46,009 nt of DNA. It comes from Acidimicrobiaceae bacterium (GTDB lineage: Bacteria > Actinomycetota > Acidimicrobiia > Acidimicrobiales > RAAP-2). Position numbers and translations under genes: made by a program. Position 1 is the first letter of the stretch, and each line of letters opens with the position of its first letter. Shown here one piece after another: positions 15,872 through 23,072 of the stretch. The stretch is from the NCBI GenBank assembly GCA_003153575.1, contig PLZW01000020.1:39722-85730 (forward strand). Direction: 5' to 3'. The notes under the pieces are model-generated. The model was not told where the DNA came from. It saw only the letters and a list, made by a program, of their open reading frames with translations, and did no database searches.

Positions 15872-16678
15872 TCAGGCGTCGGGCAGGAGCGGCGAGCGGG
15901 CCAGGGCGGCGGCCAGAATGTCGGTGGCCTGGATCCGGAGCTCGGACAGCGGCCGGTTCCGGTGGGCCCGGACCCCGAGGTCGACCTGGGCGATCGTCTC
16001 GACGCCGAAGTGCGACACCACGTCGATGAGCAGAGCCAGCTCCACCGCGTAGCCGTCGGCCAGGGTGCACTTCTCGAACACCCACCTCGGTCCGGCGGTC
16101 TCGCCGGCCAGGGGCTGGCGGATGCCGGCCAGGGCGGGGAACAGCAGGTCGATGACAGGGCGGGCCATCAGCTCGGTGACCCGGCCGCCGCCGTCGGGCT
16201 CCCCGTGGAGGGGGCGCTGGTAGAAGCCTTTGACCACCGTCGTGACGTCGTCGGTGAGAAGCGGGCCGAGCAGGCCGGTCACGAAGTGGGGGCTGAAGTT
16301 GGTCACGTCCCCGTCGATGAAGGCGATCAGGTCGCCCTCGGCTTCGCGCAGGGCGACCCGCATGGCCTGGCCCTTGCCCCCGCTGGCCGACTCCCCGGTG
16401 ACGACCCGGGCGCCGGCCCGGGCGGCGATGGCCCCGGTGCCGTCGGTCGAACCGTCGTCGACCACCAGCACCTCGTCGACCAGTGGGATCCCGCCGCCGG
16501 CAACGGTCAGAGCCGACACGATCGACCGGACGATGGGTCCGATGGTGGCGGCCTCGTTGCGGGCCGGAATGCAGACCGACACCACCGTGGCGGCCTTGGC
16601 CGCCACCAGCTGTGCGGGGACGACATCGGCGTGGGACGACATCGGCGCCTCGTACTCCTGCGGTGCCGGTGCGGGCAT
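15872..16678 (-). CDS. gpgS: Glucosyl-3-phosphoglycerate synthase GpgS (GT81)
   Basis: GpgS transfers glucose to 3-phosphoglycerate, the first step toward glucosylglycerate or, in mycobacteria, methylglucose lipopolysaccharide. The 268-aa GT-A fold protein has CIPARNEAATIGPIV, VDDGSTDGTG, the metal motif IAFIDGDVTNF, VKGFYQRPL, GGGRVTELMARPVIDLLFP, and AQVDLGVRAHRNRPLSEL, which match the mycobacterial enzyme. ATG 16678 is preceded by GAGGGA; a longer frame exists but its N-terminus is not family-like. It is convergent with the MFS gene. No GpgP phosphatase is adjacent. The product may act as a compatible solute together with trehalose. Confidence 0.92.
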   Translation of the reverse strand: MPAPAPQEYEAPMSSHADVVPAQLVAAKAATVVSVCIPARNEAATIGPIVRSIVSALTVAGGGIPLVDEVLVVDDGSTDGTGAIAARAGARVVTGESASGGKGQAMRVALREAEGDLIAFIDGDVTNFSPHFVTGLLGPLLTDDVTTVVKGFYQRPLHGEPDGGGRVTELMARPVIDLLFPALAGIRQPLAGETAGPRWVFEKCTLADGYAVELALLIDVVSHFGVETIAQVDLGVRAHRNRPLSELRIQATDILAAALARSPLLPDA

Positions 16679-16816
16679 GGCCCCATCTTCCCTCACGGGA
16701 CAACCGTGCGTGGCGGGCCGTTCATGCGGACGAGCGTAGGGGGAGGCACCGCCGGGGCCGACGAGGCCGACGGGGCGTGCGTTGACGGCAGCCTCCGATT
16801 CGGCAAGAATAGAGGC

Positions 16817-16932
16817 CATCATCCAGAGCAGCTGAGGGACCGGGCCCGATGAAGCTGCGGCAACCTGAACGCCGATGGTCACCCACGACGGGGCCGGACA
16901 GTGTGCCAGGTGCCAATGCCCGAGCGATGAGG
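16817..16932 (+). promoter_or_regulatory. SAM riboswitch (S-box, SAM-I clan) controlling the thrC-like-cysO operon
   Basis: The conserved core is readable by eye. P2 is GCAGC (16828-16832) paired with GCTGC (16854-16858), enclosing TGAGGGACCGGGCCCGATGA. Then come GGCAACC (16859-16865), a long variable P3, and GGTGCCAATGCC (16909-16920). P1 pairs CATCATC (16817-16823) with GATGAGG (16926-16932), with one mismatch. The P4 hairpin is reduced to 2-3 bp, so a SAM-I/IV-like variant is possible. The 3' strand of P1 is itself the ribosome binding site (GAGGAG) of GTG 16941. SAM binding should therefore hide the site directly; there is no room for a separate terminator. Confidence 0.88.
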
Positions 16933-16940
16933 AGACTGCT

Positions 16941-18200
16941 GTGGACTTCGTTTCTGGCTTGCGCTGTCGTGAATGTGGCCGTACCTATCCGGCCGAGGCG
17001 CTCCATGTGTGTGACTTCTGCTTCGGGCCGCTCGAGGTCACCTACGACTACGAGCGGGTGGCCGCCACCATCAGCCGGGAGCGGATCGCCGCGGGTCCCC
17101 GGACGATCTGGCGGTACGCCGACCTGCTCCCGGTATCGGACCCCTCGCCGGTGGACCTCGGTGCCGGGTTCACCCCGCTGGTGCGGGCCGAACGGCTGGC
17201 CGCCGAGCTCGGGCTCGGGGAGCTGTGGATCAAAGACGACACCGCCAATCCGACCGGCTCGTTCAAGGACCGGGTGGTGTCGGTCGCCCTGACCAAGGCC
17301 CGGCAGCTGGGCTTCAAGATCGCCGCCTGCGCCTCGACCGGCAACCTGGCCAACTCGGTGGCCGCCCATGCCGCCCGGGCCGGCATGGATTCGGTGGTAC
17401 TCATCCCCCACGACCTCGAGCGGGCCAAGGTCACCATGACCTCGGTCTACGGCGGCCGGGTCTTCGCGGTCCGGGGCAGCTACGACGACGTCAACCGCCT
17501 GTGCGCCGAGCTGACCAGTGAGCAGCCCGAGTGGGCCTTCGTCAACGTCAACGTGCGCACCTACTACGCCGAGGGGTCGAAGACCCTGGCCTTCGAGGTG
17601 GCCGAACAGCTCGGCTGGCGGGCGCCCGACCACGTCGTCGTGCCCATCGGCTCGGGGAGCCAGCTCACCAAGGTGGCCAAGGGGTTCCACGAACTGTTCC
17701 AGGTCGGCCTCCTCGACGAGGAGCCGTCGGTCCGGGTGTCGGGCGCCCAGGCCGAAGGGTGCTCGCCGGTGGCGACCGCCTTTGCCGAGGGGACTGACGT
17801 CATCCGGCCGGTCAAGCCGGACACCATCGCCAAGTCGCTGGCCATCGGCAACCCGGCCGACGGCTGGTACGCACTGGACACCATCAGGCGGTCCGGGGGG
17901 GCCTGCGCCGCGGTGACCGACGACGAGGTGCTCGACGGGATCCGCCTACTGGCCCGCACCGAGGGGATCTTCGCCGAGACGGCCGGCGGGGTCACCATCG
18001 CCACCCTGGCCAAGCTGGCCGCTCAGGGCGTGATCCGCCCGGACGAGCGGGTGGTGGCCATGGTCACAGGGCACGGGCTGAAGACCGTCGAGGCCCTGAC
18101 CGACGTGGTCGGCCCCACCGCCACCATCGCGCCCACCCTCGACTCGTTCGCCGAGGCCATGGCGGCCGACACCGCATCCATCCAGAGGAGTCCCCAGTGA
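16941..18200 (+). CDS. thrC: Threonine synthase-like PLP enzyme with zinc ribbon, SAM-riboswitch controlled
   Basis: Fold-type II PLP enzyme of the threonine synthase family, 419 aa. An N-terminal zinc ribbon has C9, C12, C24 and C27. The PLP lysine is in GSFKDR (about K109), followed by ACASTGNLANSVAAHAARAG and VVPIGSGSQLTK. GTG 16941 follows TGAGGAG by 6 nt. The usual reaction is O-phosphohomoserine to threonine. Two context facts point toward sulfur metabolism: a SAM riboswitch upstream and a CysO-like sulfur carrier overlapping its stop by GTGA. It might instead, or also, use O-phosphohomoserine plus a thiocarboxylated carrier to make homocysteine. That is inference; sequence alone does not exclude ordinary threonine synthase. 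Confidence 0.9.
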   Translation: MDFVSGLRCRECGRTYPAEALHVCDFCFGPLEVTYDYERVAATISRERIAAGPRTIWRYADLLPVSDPSPVDLGAGFTPLVRAERLAAELGLGELWIKDDTANPTGSFKDRVVSVALTKARQLGFKIAACASTGNLANSVAAHAARAGMDSVVLIPHDLERAKVTMTSVYGGRVFAVRGSYDDVNRLCAELTSEQPEWAFVNVNVRTYYAEGSKTLAFEVAEQLGWRAPDHVVVPIGSGSQLTKVAKGFHELFQVGLLDEEPSVRVSGAQAEGCSPVATAFAEGTDVIRPVKPDTIAKSLAIGNPADGWYALDTIRRSGGACAAVTDDEVLDGIRLLARTEGIFAETAGGVTIATLAKLAAQGVIRPDERVVAMVTGHGLKTVEALTDVVGPTATIAPTLDSFAEAMAADTASIQRSPQ

Positions 18201-18469
18201 TCAAGGTCCGCATTCCCGCCCAGCTGCGCACATTGACGGGAGGGGCCGGTGAGGTCACCATCGACGGCTCGTCCGTAGGCGAGGTCCTGGAGGGCCTCGA
18301 CGCCGCCCACCCCGGCTTCGGCGAACGCATCTTCGACGACGAGGGCGGCCTCCGCCGCTTCGTGAACGTCTTCCTCGACGAGGAGGACGTCCGGTTCCTC
18401 GACGGTCTGGCCACCCCGGTCACCTCGGGGCAGACCTTGTCGATCGTCCCGGCCGTCGCCGGGGGCTGA
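18197..18469 (+). CDS. cysO: CysO-like (MoaD/ThiS family) sulfur-carrier protein
   Basis: A 90-aa ubiquitin-fold protein ending in Gly-Gly, the residue pair that is adenylated and thiocarboxylated in sulfur carriers. The C-terminal half (RRFVNVFLDEEDVRF, then GLATPVTSGQTLSIVPAVAGG) closely resembles mycobacterial CysO, which donates sulfur to O-phosphoserine through CysM. Start GTG 18197 overlaps the thrC-like stop, so the two are translationally coupled and both lie under the SAM riboswitch. The partner activating enzyme (MoeB/MoeZ type) and a Mec-type peptidase are not in the window. A molybdopterin role is less likely given the neighbour. Confidence 0.9.
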   Translation: MIKVRIPAQLRTLTGGAGEVTIDGSSVGEVLEGLDAAHPGFGERIFDDEGGLRRFVNVFLDEEDVRFLDGLATPVTSGQTLSIVPAVAGG

Positions 18470-18549
18470 ACGCCCGGCGACCGATCGCCCCGGCACCGGC
18501 GGCATGGCCGGTCTGCCCAGCCTGACGGCCCGTGGGGACACCCCGCCGG

Positions 18550-18573
18550 TAGACTGGGTGGTCCAACGGACCA
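18550..18573 (+). promoter_or_regulatory. -10 box and inverted repeat upstream of the Bax-inhibitor-like gene
   Basis: TAGACT (18550-18555) is a -10 candidate. It is followed at the expected start of transcription by the perfect inverted repeat TGGTCC-AAC-GGACCA (18559-18573), a possible operator or 5' hairpin. AGGAG (18577-18581) is the ribosome binding site. Confidence 0.5.
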
Positions 18574-18586
18574 TTCAGGAGCGGCC

Positions 18587-19480
18587 ATGACCCCGACGCA
18601 AGGACCCACCCCCGGCACCCCCTCGGGTTGGACGACAGGCGGCGGCACGGCCACGAAGACCCGCACGGTCGGCGCATCCTTCGGGACGGCCTCCAACTTC
18701 GACCGGATGGCCACCACCTTCCGCGGGGCGCCGCCAACGGCTCCCGCGAACTGGAAGCAGCAGCCCGACGGAAACTGGTGGCTGTGGGACGGTGCGACGT
18801 GGCACCTCCAGCCTCAGGGACCGCCCCCCGCTCCGCCGGTGGCGGGTGACGCCGCTCGATTCTCCGCCGACGGCGCGCTCAACAAGGCCGGGCTCCTGGG
18901 CCTGGTGGCCATCATCGTGGGAGCCGTCGCATACATCGCCAACGCCCCTGTCGGCCTCGCCTGGGCGGGCATGTTCGTCGCCTTGGGCGTCGGACTGTGG
19001 TGCGCCTTCTCGCCCCGCCGGGCTCCCGTGCTGGCGCCGATCTTCGCCGTGGTCGAAGGGTTCGTCCTCGGGGTCATCTCGCGCTTCTATGCCGACCAGA
19101 GCAGCCATGCGGTCACCCTGGCCATCGTCGGGACCGTGGCCGTGGTGGCCGGCGTCTGGGGCGTCTACCGCACCGGCCTGGTCCGGGTCGGGCCCCGGTT
19201 CCTGCGGACCACCCTGGTGGCCGGGCTCGGCATGATCGTCGTGATGCTGACCGCCATCCTGACCGGGTGGGGCCTCAGCGGCATCGGCGGCCTGCTGATC
19301 TTCGGGGTCCTCTACCTGATCCTGGCGGTGATGAACCTGTTCGTCGACTTCAGCTTCGTGGACCGGGCCGAGGCTGCCGGGCTCGACGCCGATGCCGAGT
19401 GGTTCTCCGCCTTCATGCTCCTGCAGTCGTCGATGATGGTCTACCTGGCCCTGCTGCGGATCTTCGGCGGTCGCAACTAG
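18587..19480 (+). CDS. Bax inhibitor-1/YccA-family membrane protein with N-terminal DUF2510-like segment
   Basis: Integral membrane protein of 297 aa. The first 85 residues are soluble and include NWKQQPDGNWWLWDGATWH, a Trp-rich segment like DUF2510 found at membrane-protein termini in actinobacteria. About seven hydrophobic helices follow, with the family stretch PIFAVVEGFVLGVISRFYA and the closing LVDFSFVDRAEAAGLDADAEWF. In other systems this family forms pH-sensitive calcium leak channels; no role is established in actinobacteria. ATG 18587 follows AGGAG by 5 nt. The gene is monocistronic. Confidence 0.85.
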   Translation: MTPTQGPTPGTPSGWTTGGGTATKTRTVGASFGTASNFDRMATTFRGAPPTAPANWKQQPDGNWWLWDGATWHLQPQGPPPAPPVAGDAARFSADGALNKAGLLGLVAIIVGAVAYIANAPVGLAWAGMFVALGVGLWCAFSPRRAPVLAPIFAVVEGFVLGVISRFYADQSSHAVTLAIVGTVAVVAGVWGVYRTGLVRVGPRFLRTTLVAGLGMIVVMLTAILTGWGLSGIGGLLIFGVLYLILAVMNLFVDFSFVDRAEAAGLDADAEWFSAFMLLQSSMMVYLALLRIFGGRN

Positions 19481-19508
19481 CCGCTCCAGGGCGCGCCTCG
19501 CATAACGT

Positions 19509-19568
19509 TCAACCGTTTGGTTGACAATCGTCCCACGTCCCGTTATCCTCAACCATATGGTTGAGGAT
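19509..19568 (+). promoter_or_regulatory. ArsR operon promoter with two operators 40 bp apart
   Basis: The promoter is TTGACA (19521-19526), 17-bp spacer and TATCCT (19544-19549), with ATG 19557 seven nt later. Two copies of TCAACC-N4-GGTTGA flank it: 19509-19524 overlaps the -35 box, and 19549-19564 overlaps the transcription and translation start. The second is the core of a perfect 24-bp palindrome (19545-19568). The centres are exactly 40 bp apart, near four helical turns, so two dimers would sit on the same DNA face. Autorepression by the ArsR product is very likely. Confidence 0.88.
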
Positions 19569-19916
19569 GCGACGGTGGATGTGGCGGTGATGGATGCGGT
19601 ATTCCACGCCCTGGCGAACGACACCCGGCGCACGATGCTCGAGCGACTGGCGGAACATCAGCTGACGGTCGGCGAGCTCGCCGAGCCGTTGGAGATGTCC
19701 TTGGCCGCGGCGGCCAAGCACGTGACGGTCCTGGAGCGGGCGGGCCTGATCCGCAAGTCGGCTCGGGGGCGCCAACACGTCTGCCGGCTGGATCCCGCCG
19801 CCCTCGCCTCGGCCGACGCCTGGCTGCGGTTCTACGAGCGGCACTGGAACCGACGCCTCGATGCCCTGGAGACCCTCTACCGAACCGAACCTGAATCGGC
19901 AGCGAAGGACGGATGA
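19557..19916 (+). CDS. ArsR-family winged-helix transcriptional regulator
   Basis: The 119-aa repressor has FHALANDTRRTMLERLAEHQLTV, the recognition helix region LAAAAKHVTVLERAGLIRKS, and a wing with ARGRQHVCRLD. It lacks the CxC metal site of ArsR/SmtB sensors, so it belongs to the non-metal subgroup typically paired with SRPBCC proteins. The ATG at 19557 lies inside a palindromic operator and 7 nt after its -10 box, giving a leaderless message; a TTG at 19521 is rejected because it overlaps the -35 box. Stop and next start overlap (ATGA). Confidence 0.92.
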   Translation: MVEDATVDVAVMDAVFHALANDTRRTMLERLAEHQLTVGELAEPLEMSLAAAAKHVTVLERAGLIRKSARGRQHVCRLDPAALASADAWLRFYERHWNRRLDALETLYRTEPESAAKDG

Positions 19917-20398
19917 CCCCCATGACCGAAGCCAACGCCACTGTCCGACTCGAGCGCATCATTCCTGCTCCTCCCGACCAGGTATACCGGGCCTGGCTCA
20001 AACCAGACCTGCTGTGCCGTTGGCTGGCTCCCGGCGGCCTGGAGGTGGATCGCGTCGACGTCGATGAGCGGGTAGGCGGGCACTTCCGCATCTGGCAGAC
20101 GGAAGCGGGGTCGGCTGCGGGAGGATTCGACTGCGAGCTCATCGAGCTGGTCGCGGACCGGCGCCTCGTGTACCGGTGGGGCTTTGTCGGCCCCGAGAGG
20201 AGCGACGGACCCAGGTTCGACTCACTGTTGACCATCACGTTGGCCGAGGCGCCGGCGGGCGCCACGCGTCTCACTCTGTTGCACGAGCAGTTGGAACAGC
20301 TCCGGGCAGCCATGCCGCAGGTGGCCGAGCAGGTGGGTGTGGGTTGGGACCTCGCCCTGGCCAAGTTGGCCACCACGATCATGTCCGCAGGGAAGTGA
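19913..20398 (+). CDS. SRPBCC (AHSA1-like) domain protein
   Basis: START-like hydrophobic-pocket protein of 161 aa, with the AHSA1 pattern VRLERIIPAPPDQVYRAWL at the start, LLCRWLAPGGLE, GGHFRIWQTE, and a terminal GWDLALAKLATTI helix. Such proteins bind small lipophilic ligands or act in stress responses; no specific ligand can be named. The gene is the second of a three-gene operon led by ArsR and is coupled by ATGA upstream and GTGA downstream. Confidence 0.9.
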   Translation: MTPMTEANATVRLERIIPAPPDQVYRAWLKPDLLCRWLAPGGLEVDRVDVDERVGGHFRIWQTEAGSAAGGFDCELIELVADRRLVYRWGFVGPERSDGPRFDSLLTITLAEAPAGATRLTLLHEQLEQLRAAMPQVAEQVGVGWDLALAKLATTIMSAGK

Positions 20399-20988
20399 GC
20401 GTCGGCGTGGGAACGGAGCCGGTTGCGGAGCCGGATGCGGCGTTGCTCGACTCGCTCGCCTGGACGTTCGATCACGCGGCGTCGATCGTGGCGGGCGTCA
20501 CCGACGACCAGCTCACCGATCCGACGCCGTGTCGCGGGTGGGACGTAGCGACCCTCCTCGGTCACATGACCGGAGTGGTGGTCAACATGGGGCGCGGCGC
20601 GTCCGGCGAAGAACTACCGGCGGTTGCCTACTACCGGCTCGGTGCCGATCGTGCGCGACAGTTCCGCACGGAGGCCGACCGGACGCTTGCGGCCTGGTCG
20701 ACCCCGGGGCTGCATGGATCGGTCGACGTCGGTGGGGGACCGATGCCCGTCCGGACGGCCATCGGCATCAATCTCGTCGACACGGCGACGCACTCGTGGG
20801 ATCTGGCGCGCGCCACGGGCCAGGTCGAGGAGCTTCCCGAGGAGATCGCCGTGCCGATCCTCGGCATCGGCCGCGGGTTCGTGTCGGACGAACTCCGGAC
20901 CGTCGTCGGGTTCGACGCCGCCGTGCCCGTCGGCGACGATGCGTCTCCCACGACGATGCTGGTGGCGTTTCTCGGTCGACAGCCGTGA
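20395..20988 (+). CDS. TIGR03086-type metal-binding protein (maleylpyruvate isomerase-like DinB fold)
   Basis: The 197-aa protein has the MDMPI/DinB-like four-helix layout. DSLAWTFDHAASIVAGV is helix 1, LTDPTPCRGWDVATLLGHMTGVV carries the first conserved His, and INLVDTATHSWDLARATGQ carries the second metal-site His in HSWDLA. Members of this group often use mycothiol or another thiol cofactor; the substrate is unknown. GTG 20395 overlaps the SRPBCC stop (GTGA). The operon is therefore arsR-SRPBCC-TIGR03086 under the double operator. Confidence 0.88.
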   Translation: MSVGVGTEPVAEPDAALLDSLAWTFDHAASIVAGVTDDQLTDPTPCRGWDVATLLGHMTGVVVNMGRGASGEELPAVAYYRLGADRARQFRTEADRTLAAWSTPGLHGSVDVGGGPMPVRTAIGINLVDTATHSWDLARATGQVEELPEEIAVPILGIGRGFVSDELRTVVGFDAAVPVGDDASPTTMLVAFLGRQP

Positions 20989-20993
20989 TCACC

Positions 20994-21008
20994 GCGGGCA
21001 ATTCCCGC
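20994..21008 (+). terminator. Short hairpin between convergent operons
   Basis: GCGGG-CAATT-CCCGC lies 6 nt after the TIGR03086 stop, in the 67-nt gap before the convergent TetR gene. It is a weak candidate terminator serving either strand. Confidence 0.4.
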
Positions 21009-21055
21009 ACTCCGAACACGACCCCCTACGGAGGGCACTGTCCGGCCGCGCCTAC

Positions 21056-21676
21056 TCAGACAGCCAGGCCGTGCAGGATGAACTGGACGGTGTCGGCCGC
21101 CACATGGGATCGGGGTAGGGGGGCGGGGTCCTCGGCCCGTACGGCCATCGCCCCGTAGACCTGCTGACCCACCATGGTCGTGGCCAGGTCAGGGTCCATC
21201 GGCCGGAACTCCCCCCGCTCCACCCCTTCGACGAAGAGGTCGCGGATGAGATGGGCGATCGACAATCCGATCAGGGCCAGTTCCGTCCCCACCGCCTCTC
21301 CTCCCCGGGCCGGCGTGCCTTGGGTGACCAGCGCCAGGCGGAAGAAGGCCGGGTTGTCGTCGACTCTGGCCAGCATCTCCTCGAACAGGCGCTCGAGCCG
21401 TTGGGCCGGCGCGGCCTCCTGCTCCCAGGTGATGGCGATGCCTTCGGTCAGTTGGCTGTGCATGCGTTGGAGGCAGGCCCGCAGCAGCTCATCGCGGTTG
21501 GCGAAGTACACGTAGACGGTGGACCGGGCCACACCCGCCTCGGAGGCGATCTCATCCATGGACACATCGGTGGTGCCCCGTTCGCCGAACAGGCGTCGGG
21601 CCACGTCGATCACCTGGTCCCGGCGGAAGTCCCGGATGACCTCCTTCAGATCGTCGGAGGTCCTTCGGCCGGGCAC
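21056..21676 (-). CDS. TetR-family regulator of the P450 gene
   Basis: 206-aa TetR repressor. The helix-turn-helix domain has VIDVARRLFGERGTTDVSMDEIA and VARSTVYVYFANRDELL; the C-terminal domain is helical. GTG 21676 abuts the P450 stop (TAG then GTG), so the two genes form one transcript with P450 first. A large palindrome sits at the start of that transcript and is the obvious operator. The ligand is probably the P450 substrate or a related lipid or sterol, which is inference. Confidence 0.9.
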   Translation of the reverse strand: MPGRRTSDDLKEVIRDFRRDQVIDVARRLFGERGTTDVSMDEIASEAGVARSTVYVYFANRDELLRACLQRMHSQLTEGIAITWEQEAAPAQRLERLFEEMLARVDDNPAFFRLALVTQGTPARGGEAVGTELALIGLSIAHLIRDLFVEGVERGEFRPMDPDLATTMVGQQVYGAMAVRAEDPAPLPRSHVAADTVQFILHGLAV

Positions 21677-22933
21677 CTAGCCCGCGTCGACGCGTGGGCC
21701 GGTGGGGAACGAGATCGGGATGTGCTTGACCCCGCTGATGAAGGCTGACTGGAGGCGCTGCACCTGGCCGGCGAGCTCCATCTCGGGCATCCGGTCGAGC
21801 AGGTGCTCGAACATCACGCGGATCTCCATCCGGGCCAGATTGGCGCCCAGACAGAAGTGGGGGCCGCCGGCGCCGAAGGCCATGTGCGGATTGGGGTTCC
21901 TGGTGATGTCGAAGGTCTGCGGATTGGTGAAGGCCTTCTCGTCCCGGTTGGCGGAGATGTGGAAGAAGACGACCTTCGAGTCGGCCTCGATCTTCTGGTC
22001 GCCGAGGACGAACTCCTGGGTGGTCTGGCGGCGGAAGTTCATCACCGGGGTGACGTACCGGAGCATCTCCTCCACCGCGCCGGGCAGGAGGGACCGGTCG
22101 TTGCGCAAGAGCTCCCACTGGTCGGGGTGATCGAAGAACGTGGCCATGGCGCCCGAGATGAGGTTCCGCGTCGTTTCGTTGCCGGCCACGGTGAGCAGCA
22201 AGAAGAACAGTTCGAGCTCGAGGGACGACAGCTGCTCGCCCTCCATCTCGACCTGGGTGAGGACGCTCATCAGGTCCTCGTGGGGGTCGATCCGCTTCTT
22301 GCCGAAGAGCTCGGAGGCATAGGCGTAGAGCTCCATGGAGGCCATCTGGGCCGCCTCGCCGGCCGACTGGTACTCGGGGTCGCTGCTACCGATCATCCGG
22401 TTGGACCAGTCGAACATACGGTGCCGGTCCTCGTTGGGCACGCCGAGGAGCTCGGCGATGACCACCAAGGGCAGCTCGGCGGCGATGTCGGTCACGAAGT
22501 CGGCGGACCCGGTCTCGATCACGGAGTCGATGATGTCGTCGGTGGTGGCGTGGATCCGCTCGTGGAGCTGATTGATCATGCGGGGCGTGAAGCCCTTGTT
22601 GACCAGCCGCCGGTAGCGGGTGTGCAGTGGCGGGTCCATGTTCAGCATGATCAGCTGCTGCTGGGCCAGTTCGTCCTCGGCCAGGTCCCAGAGGTAGGTC
22701 GCCTTGCGGGCCGACGAGAAGTGCTCGTAGTCCCGGTTGACCTGGGTGGCCTCGGCCAGGGTGGTGACCGCCCAGAACCCGGGACCGTCCTGCTCTGCTT
22801 GCCACCACACCGGCGCGTTCTGGCGCAGGTAGGCGAACCACTCGTGGGGCACCCGCTCGGCGAAGACCGTCGAGTCGAGCAGGTTGATGTCCGAGAAGTC
22901 GATCCCGCTGATGTCCAATTCCGTCTGGCTCAT
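21677..22933 (-). CDS. Cytochrome P450, CYP125-like (sterol/lipid oxidation)
   Basis: The 418-aa soluble P450 has the I-helix oxygen motif LLTVAGNETTRN, the K-helix EEMLRY, and the haem loop FGAGGPHFCLGANLAR with its Cys ligand. The stretches FAERVPHEWFAYLR, LIMLNMDPPLHTRYRRLVNKGFT and TRNPNPHMAFG resemble mycobacterial CYP125 and CYP124-type enzymes that hydroxylate sterol side chains or branched lipids. Substrate is inferred only by family resemblance. ATG 22933 has GGGAGGGGG upstream. Transcription is driven by a consensus promoter at 22983-23011. Confidence 0.93.
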   Translation of the reverse strand: MSQTELDISGIDFSDINLLDSTVFAERVPHEWFAYLRQNAPVWWQAEQDGPGFWAVTTLAEATQVNRDYEHFSSARKATYLWDLAEDELAQQQLIMLNMDPPLHTRYRRLVNKGFTPRMINQLHERIHATTDDIIDSVIETGSADFVTDIAAELPLVVIAELLGVPNEDRHRMFDWSNRMIGSSDPEYQSAGEAAQMASMELYAYASELFGKKRIDPHEDLMSVLTQVEMEGEQLSSLELELFFLLLTVAGNETTRNLISGAMATFFDHPDQWELLRNDRSLLPGAVEEMLRYVTPVMNFRRQTTQEFVLGDQKIEADSKVVFFHISANRDEKAFTNPQTFDITRNPNPHMAFGAGGPHFCLGANLARMEIRVMFEHLLDRMPEMELAGQVQRLQSAFISGVKHIPISFPTGPRVDAG

Positions 22934-22945
22934 GTCGGACGCCCC

Positions 22946-22982
22946 CTCCCATCAATCGGACACTCTGTCCGATTGATGGGAG
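22946..22982. promoter_or_regulatory. Operator palindrome of the P450-TetR operon
   Basis: A perfect inverted repeat of 17-bp arms (22946-22962 and 22966-22982) separated by CTC; the inner core is CGGACA-CTC-TGTCCG. It covers the predicted transcription start and the first part of the leader, downstream of the -10 box. Such a long perfect arm could also fold as an RNA hairpin next to the ribosome binding site. Confidence 0.82.
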
Positions 22983-23011
22983 ATCGTACGTCCGGCGTAC
23001 CCCGGTGTCAA
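22983..23011 (-). promoter_or_regulatory. Promoter of the P450-TetR operon
   Basis: On the minus strand TTGACA (23011-23006), a 17-bp spacer and TACGAT (22988-22983) form a near-consensus promoter. Transcription would start inside the adjacent palindrome and give a leader of about 45 nt. Confidence 0.82.
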
Positions 23012-23072
23012 CGCATGGCGCGGGCGGGACCCACGCGCCGGCAAGGCGCACGGTGCCCCGCGGGGTGTCCGA

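Noticed and set aside
14267..16852. An 860-codon plus-strand frame spanning the MFS gene and gpgS
   Set aside because: It is a shifted frame through MFS and antisense to gpgS, rich in Arg/Gly/Pro with no motifs.
19521..19556. TTG start adding 12 residues to the ArsR protein
   Set aside because: TTG 19521 is the first part of the -35 box TTGACA; the gene must start downstream of its promoter.
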